DNA of 64,000 nucleotides from Pleurodeles waltl (Eukaryota > Chordata > Amphibia > Caudata > Salamandridae): the NCBI RefSeq assembly GCF_031143425.1, contig NC_090442.1, positions 423,663,776 through 423,727,775 on the forward strand, written 5' to 3'. Made by a program: the position numbers and the translations under genes. This document shows positions 35,682-44,431 of this stretch, in pieces. Under the pieces are notes generated by a model. The model ran no database searches and had not been told where the DNA came from. It saw only the letters and a list, made by a program, of their open reading frames with translations. Within the stretch, counting starts at the first letter, position 1. Every line of letters starts with the position of its first letter.

Positions 35682-37067
35682 CTAACCTTTCCCAAGAGAG
35701 TCTTCATTTTCTAAGTGGAAGAACCTGGAAAGGCCATCTGCATTGGTATGGGCAGTCCCAGGTCTGTGTTCCACTATAAAGTCCATTCCCTGTAAGGAGA
35801 TGGACCACCTCAACAGTTTTGGATTTTCACCTTTCATTTGCATCAGCCATCTGAGAGGTCTGTGGTCAGTTTGAACTACAAAGTGAGTACCAAAGAGGTA
35901 TGGTCTCAGCTTCTTCAGGGACCAAACCACAGCAAAGGCCTCCCTCTCAATGGCACTCCAACGCTGCTCCCTGGGGAGTAACCTCCTGCTAATGAAAGCA
36001 ACAGGCTGGTCAAGGCCATCATCATTTGTTTGGGACAAAACTGCCCCTATCCCATGTTCAGAGGCCTCTGTCTGCACAATGAACTGCTTGGAGTAATCTG
36101 GAGCTTTTAGAACTGGTGCTGTGCACATTGCTTGTTTCAGAGTGTCAAAGGCATGTTGGCATTCTATAGTCCAGTTTACTTTCTTGGGCATTTTCTTGGA
36201 GGTAAGTTCTGTGAGGGCTGTCACTATGGATCCATATCCCTTCACAAACCTCCTGTAGTACCCAGTCAAGCCAAGGAATGCCCTGACTTGAGTCTGGGTT
36301 TTTGGAGCTACCCAGTCCAGAATAGTCTGGATCTTAGGCTGGAGTGGCTGAACTTGGCCTCCACCTACAAGGTGTCCCAAGTAAACCACAGTTCCCTGCC
36401 CTATCTGGCATTTGGATGCCTTGATAGAGAGGCCTGCTGATTGCAGAGCCTTCAAAACCTTCTTCAGGTGGACCAGGTGATCCTGCCAGCTGGAGCTAAA
36501 GACAGCAATATCGTCAAGATAAACTGCACTAAAGGACTCCAAGCCAGCAAGGACTTGATTCACCAACCTTTGGAAGGTGGCAGGGGCATTCTTTAAACCA
36601 AAGGGCATAACAGTAAACTGATAATGCCCATCAGGTGTGGAGAATGCTGTCTTTTCTTTTGCTCCTGGTGCCATTTTGATTTGCCAGTACCCTGCTGTTA
36701 AGTCAAAGGTACTTAAGAATTTGGCAGCACCTAGTTTGTCAATGAGTTCATCTGCTCTTGGAAGGGGATGGGCATCTGTCTTGGTGACAGAATTAAGTCC
36801 TCTGTAGTCCACACATAACCTCATCTCTCTCTTTCCATCTTTGGTGTGAGGTTTGGGGACTAAGACCACTGGGCTAGCCCAGGGACTGTCAGAGTGCTCA
36901 ATGACTCCCAATTCCAGCATCTTGTGGACTTCCACCTTGATGCCTTCATTAACTTGGTCAGACTGTCTGAATATTTTGTTTTTGACAGGCATGCTTTCTC
37001 CTGTGTCCATATCATGGGTACACAGGTGTGTCTGACCAGGGGTTAGGGAAAAGAGTTCAGCAAACTG
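35682..37067 (-). CDS. Gmr1-like reverse transcriptase-RNase H, copy A
   Basis: The same frame as the protease-integrase segment, separated from it only by the stop at 37068-37070. RT: MPVKNKIFRQSDQVNEGIK, VVLVPKPHTKDG, LCVDYRGLNSVT, STFDLTAGYWQIKM, MPFGLKNAPATFQRLV and VYLDDIAVFSS (active-site YLDD). The connection includes FLGLTGYYRRFVKGYGS. RNase H reads FIVQTEASEHGIGAVLSQ, with Glu in place of the usual first catalytic Asp (codon 36066-36068; copy B has Asp), then IEREAFAVVWSLKKLRPYL and FVVQTDHRPLRWL. It ends NADGLSRFFHLENEDSLGKG, just before the polypurine tract. Apart from the RNase H change it looks functional. Confidence 0.93.
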   Translation of the reverse strand, partial: QFAELFSLTPGQTHLCTHDMDTGESMPVKNKIFRQSDQVNEGIKVEVHKMLELGVIEHSDSPWASPVVLVPKPHTKDGKREMRLCVDYRGLNSVTKTDAHPLPRADELIDKLGAAKFLSTFDLTAGYWQIKMAPGAKEKTAFSTPDGHYQFTVMPFGLKNAPATFQRLVNQVLAGLESFSAVYLDDIAVFSSSWQDHLVHLKKVLKALQSAGLSIKASKCQIGQGTVVYLGHLVGGGQVQPLQPKIQTILDWVAPKTQTQVRAFLGLTGYYRRFVKGYGSIVTALTELTSKKMPKKVNWTIECQHAFDTLKQAMCTAPVLKAPDYSKQFIVQTEASEHGIGAVLSQTNDDGLDQPVAFISRRLLPREQRWSAIEREAFAVVWSLKKLRPYLFGTHFVVQTDHRPLRWLMQMKGENPKLLRWSISLQGMDFIVEHRPGTAHTNADGLSRFFHLENEDSLGKG

Positions 37068-39386
37068 TTACAGGACCTTCCTACAGTCAGATTGCTGCTG
37101 GCCAGAGAGGGTGTCTGAATAGATCACTCCGTCTACTGAACCATCTTTAGGGTCTGTGGAGAGGAGATCAGGGAGAGGTTCACTCTCAGCTTCCTGGTCC
37201 TCATCTGTTACCATCAACAGATTCACATCTGCCCTGTCATGGAAGAGTTTGAGGCGGTTCACATAAATCACCCTTTTGGGGGTCCTGCTAGTGCCTAGGT
37301 CTACCAGGTAGGTGACCTGACTCTTCTTTTCTAGCACTGGGTAAGGGCCACTCCATTTGTCCTGAAGTGCCCTGGGAGCCACAGGCTCCAAAACCCAGAC
37401 TTTCTGCCCTGGCTGAAATTCAACCATAGTAGCCTTTTGGTCATACCAAAACTTTTGGAGCTGTTGGCTGGCCTCAAGGTTTTTGCTTGCCTTTTCCATA
37501 TACTCTGCCATCCTTGAACGTAGGCCTAGTACATAGTCCACTAGATCTTGCTTAGGCTCATGAAGAGGTCTCTCCCAGCCTTCTTTCACAAGAGCTAGTG
37601 GTCCCCTTACAGGATGGCCAAACAGAAGTTCAAAGGGGGAAAACCCTACTCCCTTCTGAGGCACCTCTCTGTAAGCGAAAAGCAGACATGGCAAGAGGAC
37701 ATCCCATCTCCTTTTGAGTTTTTCAGGGAGCCCCATGATCATGCCTTTCAATGTCTTGTTAAACCTTTCAACAAGACCATTGGTTTGTGGATGGTATGGT
37801 GTGGTGAATTTGTAAGTCACCCCACACTCATTCCACTTGTGTTTCAGGTATGCTGACATAAAGTTGGTACCTCTGTCAGACACCACCTCCTTAGGAAAAC
37901 CCACTCTGGTAAAAATACCAATGAGTGCTTTGGCTACTGTAGGGGCAGTAGTCAACCTAAGGGGAATTGCTTCAGGGTATCTAGTAGCATGATCCACTAC
38001 TACTAGTATGTATTGGTTCCCTGAGGCTGTGGGAGGTTCAAGTGGACCCACTATGTCCACACCCACTCTTTCAAAGGGGACCCCCACCACTGGAAGTGGA
38101 ATGAGGGGGGCCTTTGGGTGTCCACCTGTCTTACCACTGGCTTGACAGGTGGCACAGGAGACACAGAACTCCTTGACCTTCTGGGACATGTTGGGCCAAT
38201 AGAAGTGGTTGACTAATCTCTCCCACGTCTTGGTCTGTCCCAAATGCCCAGCAAGAGGAATATCATGAGCTAAGGTCAGAATGAACTCCCTAAACTCCTG
38301 AGGCACTACCACTCTCCTAGTGGCACCAGGTTTGGGATCTCTTGCCTCAGTGTAAAGGAGTCCATCTTCCCAATAGACTCTATGTGTTCCTGTTATTTTT
38401 CCATTGGACTCTTCAGCAGCTTGCTGCCTAAGGCCTTCAAGAGAGGGACAGGTTTCTTGCCCCTTACACAACTGCTCCCTTGAGGGTCCCCCTGGGCATA
38501 GGAGCTCAACCTGATAAGGGTCTAACTCCAGAGGCTCAGTTCCCTCAGAGGGCAGAACTTCTTCCTGAGAAGAGAGGTTCTCTTTTTCTTGTTGTGTGGA
38601 AGCTGGTTCCCCAGTCTTCTTTCCTTTTCTCTTGGTGGGTTGGGCCCTTTTTCCAGGCTCCAACACCACTTTTTTACCCTGAGCCTTGCACTGTGCCCTT
38701 GTCTTGACACACACCAGTTCAGGGATACCCAGCATGGCTGCATGGGTTTTCAGTTCTACCTCAGCCCATGCTGATGACTCCAGGTAATTTCCAAGCAAAC
38801 AGTCTACAGGGATATTTGAGGAGACCACCACCTGTTTCAGGCCATTGACCCCTCCCCACTCTAAAGTTACCATAGCCAGGGGATGTACTTTAGTCTGATT
38901 GTCAGCGTTGGTGACTGGATAAGTTTGTCCAGCCAGGTATTGACCAGGGGAAACCAGTTTGTCTGTCACCATGGTGACACTGGCACCTGTATCCCTCAGG
39001 CCTTCTATACTTGTCCCATTAATTAAGAGCTGCTGCCTGTATTTTTGCATGTTAGGGGGCCAGGCAGCCAGTGTGGCTAAATCCACCCCACCCTCAGAGA
39101 CTAATGTAGCTTCAGTCTGACACCTGATTTGTTCTGGGCACACTGTTGATCCCACTTGGAGACTGGCCATTCCAGTGCTAGCTGGAGTAGAGTTTGAAGT
39201 GGAACCTTTCTTGGGACAGGCCTTGTCTCCAGTTTGGTGTCCAGGCTGATTACAGCTACGACACCAGGCCTTTTTGGGATCAAAGTTTTTACCCTTGTAC
39301 CCAAAATTGGATTGTGAAGAGGCTCTGGGCCCACCCTCCTGAGCAGGTTTTTGGGGGCCTGTAGAAGACTCTTTACTATTTTTCAC
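37068..39386 (-). CDS. Gmr1-like zinc knuckle-protease-integrase, copy A
   Basis: The open frame begins at a GTG and continues upstream to the gag overlap, so the start is by frameshift. A knuckle CRSCNQPGHQTGDKACP (Cys-X2-Cys-X4-His-X6-Cys) comes first. The aspartic protease follows: EGLRDTGASVTMVTD. Integrase has the HHCC zinc domain (AHDIPLAGHLGQTK ... CVSCATC) and a DDE core: RVGVDIVGPL, VVSDRGTNFMSAYL, TTPYHPQTNGLVERFNKTLK. A C-terminal GPY module (KWSGPYPVLEKKSQVTYLVD) follows. It ends at a TAA (37068-37070) whose downstream sequence stays open into RT, suggesting one nonsense change in a polyprotein of about 1,240 residues. Confidence 0.93.
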   Translation of the reverse strand: MKNSKESSTGPQKPAQEGGPRASSQSNFGYKGKNFDPKKAWCRSCNQPGHQTGDKACPKKGSTSNSTPASTGMASLQVGSTVCPEQIRCQTEATLVSEGGVDLATLAAWPPNMQKYRQQLLINGTSIEGLRDTGASVTMVTDKLVSPGQYLAGQTYPVTNADNQTKVHPLAMVTLEWGGVNGLKQVVVSSNIPVDCLLGNYLESSAWAEVELKTHAAMLGIPELVCVKTRAQCKAQGKKVVLEPGKRAQPTKRKGKKTGEPASTQQEKENLSSQEEVLPSEGTEPLELDPYQVELLCPGGPSREQLCKGQETCPSLEGLRQQAAEESNGKITGTHRVYWEDGLLYTEARDPKPGATRRVVVPQEFREFILTLAHDIPLAGHLGQTKTWERLVNHFYWPNMSQKVKEFCVSCATCQASGKTGGHPKAPLIPLPVVGVPFERVGVDIVGPLEPPTASGNQYILVVVDHATRYPEAIPLRLTTAPTVAKALIGIFTRVGFPKEVVSDRGTNFMSAYLKHKWNECGVTYKFTTPYHPQTNGLVERFNKTLKGMIMGLPEKLKRRWDVLLPCLLFAYREVPQKGVGFSPFELLFGHPVRGPLALVKEGWERPLHEPKQDLVDYVLGLRSRMAEYMEKASKNLEASQQLQKFWYDQKATMVEFQPGQKVWVLEPVAPRALQDKWSGPYPVLEKKSQVTYLVDLGTSRTPKRVIYVNRLKLFHDRADVNLLMVTDEDQEAESEPLPDLLSTDPKDGSVDGVIYSDTLSGQQQSDCRKVL

Positions 39387-39441
39387 TTTGGATGTCTCAA
39401 CACTCTTCCCCTGGGGAGGCTTTGTGACCCCTTTCTTTTGG

Positions 39442-40464
39442 TCACCCCCTGTGGAAGTCTTTGTTCACGCTAGTCTTGACCCAATGGTCCGCCTTCTTTC
39501 CCAATTCTTGGGGAGAAATTGGTCCTAGGTCTACCAGATGCTGATGCAGTTTATCATTTGAACAATTACTTAACAGGTGTTCTTTCACAAATAAATTGTA
39601 CAGCCCATCATAATCATTTACACCACTGCCTTGAATCCAACCAGCCAGTGTTTTTACTGAGTAGTCAACAAAATCAACCCAGGTCTGGCTCGAGGATTTT
39701 TGAGCCCCCCTGAGCCTAATTCTATACTCCTCAGTGGCGAATCCAAAGCCCTCAATCAGGGTAGCCTTCATGAGGTCATAGGATTCTGCATCTTTTCCAG
39801 AGAGTGTGAGGAGTCTATCCCTACACTTTTCAGTGAACATTTCCCAAAGGAGAGCACCCCAGTGAGATCTGTTTACTTTTCTGGTTGCACAAGCCCTGTC
39901 AAAAGCTGTGAACCATTTGGTGATGTCATCACCATCTTCATATTTAGTTACAATCCCTTTGGGGATTTTCAACATGTCAGGAGAATCTCTGACCCTATTT
40001 ATGTTGCTGCCACCATGGATGGGACCAAAACCCATCTCTTGTCTTTCTTTTTCTATGGCTAGGAGCTGTCTCTCTAAAGCCAATCTTTTGACCATCGTGG
40101 CTAACAGTAGGTCATCTTCACTGAGGCTATCCTCAGTGATTCCAGAGGTGCTGGACCCTCCTGTGAGAGAAACAGCATCTCTGACTATTACAGTTGGAGT
40201 CAGGGCTTGAGGAGCTCTGTTCTCCCTAACTAGGACTGGAGGAGGGGAATTCTCCTCCACATCACTAGCTTCCCCCTCTGGGAGGTCATCCTCAGAGGGG
40301 TTGTTTTTGGCAAACTCTGCCAAGAGCTCCTGGAGCTGTATTTTGGTAGGGTTTAGACCAACCTTAAAAAAGTTTAATTTGCAGAGAGACCTTAACTCTC
40401 TCATTCTAAGATGGAGGTAAGGGGTGATGTCGAGTTCCATCACATTCTCTTCTGCATGAGACAT
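39442..40464 (-). CDS. Gmr1-like gag, copy A
   Basis: Particle protein of about 340 residues. I take the ATG at 40464 (MSHAEENVMELDI) as start; MELDI at 40440 is the alternative. The longer open frame to 40557 runs into the MITE. The N-terminus (PYLHLRMRELRSLCK...NPTKIQLQELL) resembles a SAP-like motif, followed by an acidic linker and a capsid core (ITKWFTAFDRACATRKV, WVDFVDYSVKTLAGWI). It ends DFHRG-TGA. Pol is in the -1 frame and overlaps it at a run of five G before the gag stop, a plausible slippage point though not a standard heptamer. Confidence 0.88.
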   Translation of the reverse strand: MSHAEENVMELDITPYLHLRMRELRSLCKLNFFKVGLNPTKIQLQELLAEFAKNNPSEDDLPEGEASDVEENSPPPVLVRENRAPQALTPTVIVRDAVSLTGGSSTSGITEDSLSEDDLLLATMVKRLALERQLLAIEKERQEMGFGPIHGGSNINRVRDSPDMLKIPKGIVTKYEDGDDITKWFTAFDRACATRKVNRSHWGALLWEMFTEKCRDRLLTLSGKDAESYDLMKATLIEGFGFATEEYRIRLRGAQKSSSQTWVDFVDYSVKTLAGWIQGSGVNDYDGLYNLFVKEHLLSNCSNDKLHQHLVDLGPISPQELGKKADHWVKTSVNKDFHRG

Positions 40465-40467
40465 TAT

Positions 40468-41097
40468 GGCGGTCATTCCGACCCTGGCGGTCATGGACCG
40501 CCAGGGCCGGGGACCGCGGGAGCACCGCCAACAGGCTGGCGGTGCTCCCAAGGGCATTTTGACCGCGGCGGTACAGCCGCGGTCAGAAACGGAAAACCGG
40601 CGGTGTACCGCCAGTTTTCCGCTGCCCTGGGGAATCCTCCATGGCGGCGCAGCTTGCTACGCCGCCATGGGGATTCCGACCCCCATACCGCCATCCTGTT
40701 CCTGGCGGTTTCGGCCGCCAGGAACAGGATGGCGGTATGGGGTGTCGTGGGGCCCCTGGGGGCCCCTGCAGTGCCCATGCCAATGGCATGGGCACTGCAG
40801 GGGCCCCCGTAACAGGGCCCAACCAAGATTTTCAGTGTCTGCCATGCAGACACTGAAAATCGCGACGGGTGCAACTGCACCCGTCGCACCCCTTCCACTC
40901 CGCCGGCTCCATTGGGACCATGCATCCTTGTGGAAGGGTGTTTCCCGCTGGGCTGGCGGGCGGCCTCCTGGCGGTCGCCCGCCAGCCCAGCGGGAAACCC
41001 AGAATACTCGCGGCGGTCTTGTGACCGCGCAGCGGTATTCTGGCGGCTCCCGCCGGCCCCGCAGATACCGCGGCCGGCGGGAGTCAGAATGACCCCC
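40468..41097. mobile_element. Harbinger-related MITE built of serial hairpins
   Basis: 630 bp with ends GGCGGTCATTCCGACC and (inverted) GGGGGTCATTCTGACT. Almost all of it folds into successive inverted repeats: 40482-40492/40496-40506, 40518-40530/40537-40549, 40561-40569/40576-40584, 40591-40620, 40631-40677, 40681-40708/40715-40742 (28 bp perfect), 40758-40781/40785-40808 (24 bp perfect), 40827-40842/40846-40861, 40862-40873/40876-40887, 40940-40961/40977-40998 and 41047-41058/41072-41083. No coding. Flanks are TAT and AAT, so no clean target duplication. It sits 3 bp upstream of the gag ATG. Confidence 0.85.
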
Positions 41098-41345
41098 AAT
41101 GTTTCTAAAAGTTGGAATACTTTTTAAGAATCTAAAACTATCTCTAGAACTTAATTCAAACTTTTACAAAACTTTTAAACTCTAAAAGAAATGCTAACAG
41201 GGACTAACACAAGGCCCTAGCAGGACTTTTAAAAATTTAGAAAAATAGCACAAATTTCAAAAATCAGTTTCTAATGACAATTTTTGGAATTTAGTCATGT
41301 GATCAGGTATTGGCTGAGTAGTCCAGCAAATGCAAAGTCTTGTAC
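41098..41345 (-). other. Copy A leader between PBS and MITE
   Basis: A/T-rich untranslated leader with repeated CTTTTA/TAAAA words; no coding sequence. Confidence 0.5.
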
Positions 41346-41363
41346 CCCACCGCTGATCCACCA
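41346..41363 (-). promoter_or_regulatory. Copy A primer-binding site
   Basis: One base after the 5' LTR the minus strand reads TGGTGGATCAGCGGTGGG. It starts with TGG, complementary to a tRNA 3' CCA. I could not assign the tRNA. Confidence 0.65.
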
Positions 41364-41364
41364 A

Positions 41365-43981
41365 TGTAGGAAGTTGGCTCTGTATGCACTATTTCAAAGT
41401 AAGGAATAGTATGCACAGAGTCCAAGGGTTCCCCTTAGAGGTAAGATAGTGGCAAAAAGAGATACTTCTAATGCTCTATTTTGTGGTAGTGTGGTCGAGC
41501 AGTAGGCTTATCAGAGGAGTAGTGTTAATCATTTGTTGTACACACACAGGCAATAAATGAGGAACACACACTCAGAGACAATTCCAGGCCAATAAGTTTT
41601 TGTATAGAAAAATATATTTTCTTAGTTTATTTTAAGAACCACAGGTTCGAGATATACAAGTAATACTTCAAATGAAAGGTATTTCAGGTAGGTACTTTAG
41701 GAACTTTGAATTAGCAAAATAGCATATACAGTTTTCACATAAATGACATATAGCTATTTTAAAACTAGACAGTGCAATTTTCAACAGTTCCTGGGGGAGG
41801 TAAGTGTTTGTTAGTTTTTGCAGGTAAGTAAACCACCTATGGGGTTCAAGTTTGGGTCCAAGATAGCCCACCGTTGGGGGTTCAGAGCAACCCCAAAGTT
41901 ACCACACCATCAGCTCAGGGACGGTCAGGTGCAGAGGTCAAAGTGGTGCCCAAAACGCATAAGCTTCAATGGCCCTGGTTCCAGTCTGCCAGCAGGTAAG
42001 TACCCGTGTCTTCGGAGGGCAGACCAGGGGGGTTTTGTAGGGCACCGGGGGGGGACACAAGTCCACACAGAAAGTACACCCTCAGTGGCACGGGGGCGGC
42101 CGGGTGCACTGTGCAAACAAGCGTCGGGTTTGTAATAGAAATGAATGGGAGACCAAGGGGTCTCTTCAGCGATGCAGGCAGGCAAAGGGGGGGCTCAACG
42201 GGGTAGCCATCACCTGGGCAAGGGAGAGGGCCACCTGGGGGTCGCTCCTGCGCTGTAGAGTCTTTACCAGGCGTCGGGTCTTTGAAGCAGGCAGTCGCAG
42301 TCAGGGGGAGCCTCGGGATTCCCTCTGCAGGCGTCGCTGTGGGGGCTCAGGGGGGTCAACTCTGGCTACTCACGGTCTCGTAGTCGCCCGGGAGTCCTCC
42401 CTATGGTGTTGGTTCTCCACAAGTCGAGCCGGGGGCGTCGGGTGCAGAGTCTCACGCTTCCGGCGGGAAACGTGTGTTGTTTCAAAGTTGCTTCTTTGTT
42501 GCAAAGTTGCAGTCTTTGGTGAACAGAATGTCCTCGGGAGTTCTTGGTCCTTCTAGATGCAGGGTAGTCCTCTGAGGCTTCAGAGGTTGCTGGACCCTGG
42601 GAACGCGTCGCTGTAGCAGTGTCTTTAGAAGTGGGGAGACAGGCCGGTAGAGCTGGGGCCAAAGCAGTTGGTGTCTCCGTCTTCTCTGCAGGTTTTTCAG
42701 TTCAGCAGTCCTCTTCTTCTTAGGTTGCAGGAATCTGAGTTCCTAGGTTCTGGGGAGCCCCTAAATACTGAATTTAGGGGTGTGTTTAGGTCTGGGGGGT
42801 TAGTTGCCAATGGCTACTAGCCCTGAGGGTGGCTACACCCTCTTTGTGCCTCCTCCCTGAGGGGAGGGGGGCACATCCCTAATCCTATTGGGGGAATCCT
42901 CCATCTGCAAGATGGGGGATTTCTAAAAGTTAGAGTCACCTCAGCTCAGGACACCTTAGGGGCTGTCCTGACTGGCCAGTGACTCCTCCTTGTTTTTCTC
43001 ATTATCTCCTCCGGCCTTGCCGCCAAAAGTGGGGCCGTGGCCGGAGGGGGCGGGTAACTCCACTAGCTGGAGTGCCCTGGGGTGCTGTAACAAAGGGGGT
43101 GAGCCTTTGAGGCTCACCGCCAGGTGTTACAGTTCCTGCAGGGGGAGGTGTGAAGCACCTTCACCCAGTACAGGCTTTGTTACTAGCCACAGAGTGACAA
43201 AGGCACTCTCCCCATGTGGCCAGCAACATGTCTGGTGTGTGGCAGGCTGCTAAAACCAGTCAGCCTACACGGGTAGTCGGTTAAGGTTTCAGGGGGCACC
43301 TCTAAGGTGCCCTCTGGGGTGTATGTTACAATAAAATGTACACTGGCATCAGTGTGCATTTATTGTGCTGAGAAGTTTGATACCAAACTTCACAGTTTTC
43401 AGTGTAGCCATTATGGTGCTGTGGAGTTCGTGCATGACAGACTCCCAGACCATATACTCTTATGGCTACCCTGCACTTACAATGTCTAAGGTTTTGTTTA
43501 GACACTGTAGTGGCATAGTGCTCATGCACTTGTGCCCTCACCTATGGTATAGTGCACCCTGCCTTAGGGCTGTAAGGCCTGCTAGAGGGGTGACTTACCT
43601 ATACCTATAGGCAGTGTGAGGTTGGCATGGCACCCTGAGGGGAGTGCCATGTCGACTTAGTCTTTTTATCCCCAGTAGCACACACAAGCTGGCAAGCAGT
43701 GTGTCTGTGCTGAGTGAGGGGTCCCCAGGGTAGCATAAGACATGCTGCAGCCCTTAGAGACCTTCCCTGGCATCAGGGCCCTTGGTACCAGGGGTACCAG
43801 TTACCAGGGACTTACCTGGATGCCAGGGTGTGCCAATTGTGGAAACAAAAGTACAGGTTAGCGAAAGAACACTGGTGCTGGGGCCTGGTTAGCAGGCCTC
43901 AGCACACTTTCAAATCAAAACTTAGCATCAGCAAAGGCAAAAAGTCAGGGGGTAACGATGCCAAGGAGGCATTTCCTTACA
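41365..43981 (-). repeat. Copy A 5' LTR (2617 bp)
   Basis: Nearly the same as 33032-35651, with the same terminal sequences. It carries the promoter of the element on the minus strand; I did not identify a convincing TATA box. Confidence 0.93.
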
Positions 43982-44431
43982 CCAATGTTCTAGCGATATT
44001 TCCAAGCTTTGGTCCAGTGATTTTTCGGGGAATCCTAGGAAGCGCACGTTGTTGCAGCGGGATCTACCTTCCGCCTCCTCCGCCCATCTCAATAATGTCT
44101 TCACCTCTGCATCCAGGCGTTGAATTTGTTTTTGGTTATCTGAGGCCATAGGGGTCAGCTCACTCAGCACCTCTTCCGCAGATTTCACTCTCTCAGACAG
44201 TTTGCGATGCTCCACTCTAAGTAGGTTCAAGTCTTGTGATACTGTGTCTATTCTGTTTTCCAGTGAGGATTTAGTGTCCATGATCGCCTGTAGCACTTTT
44301 TCGAATTGTGAGAAGTGGGCCTGGAGTTTGCTTTCCAGTGACTGTAAGGTTGGTATTAGCTGTTGGTCGCCAGATGCTGGTCCATGTGTAGTTCGGTCTT
44401 GACTTTTCACTGATTTAGATTTCCCGGCCAT
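43982..44431 (-). pseudogene. L1-type ORF1 protein, N-terminal part (split gene)
   Basis: Starts MAGKSKSVKSQDRTTHG. A long coiled coil follows (LQSLESKLQAHFSQFEKVLQ to IQRLDAEVKTLLRWAEEAE), which would trimerise the protein. Then comes the start of the RRM, RCNNVRFLGFPEKSLDQSLE. It stops at EHW, where the copy A LTR begins (TGTAAGG). The rest lies at 32418-33031 in the same frame, and the 5-bp duplication accounts for the join. Together they give about 350 codons, the usual ORF1p size. Confidence 0.88.

Larger units (their letters stand above)
33032..43981 (-). mobile_element. Full-length Gmr1-like Ty3/gypsy retrotransposon, copy A
   Basis: A 10,950-bp element with 5-bp target duplications CCAAT at 33027-33031 and 43982-43986 and two LTRs (33032-35651 and 41365-43981). 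The internal order on the minus strand is PBS, leader with a MITE insertion, gag, zinc knuckle-protease-integrase, RT-RNase H, polypurine tract. The integrase-before-RT order places it with Gmr1-like elements. Pol is interrupted by one stop codon. LTRs differ by a few small indels and point changes, so the insertion is younger than anything else datable here. It landed inside L1 ORF1. Confidence 0.93.

Noticed and set aside
40466..41127. Frames of about 200 codons on both strands
   Set aside because: They lie across the serial-hairpin MITE; GC-rich palindromic DNA is open in several frames.
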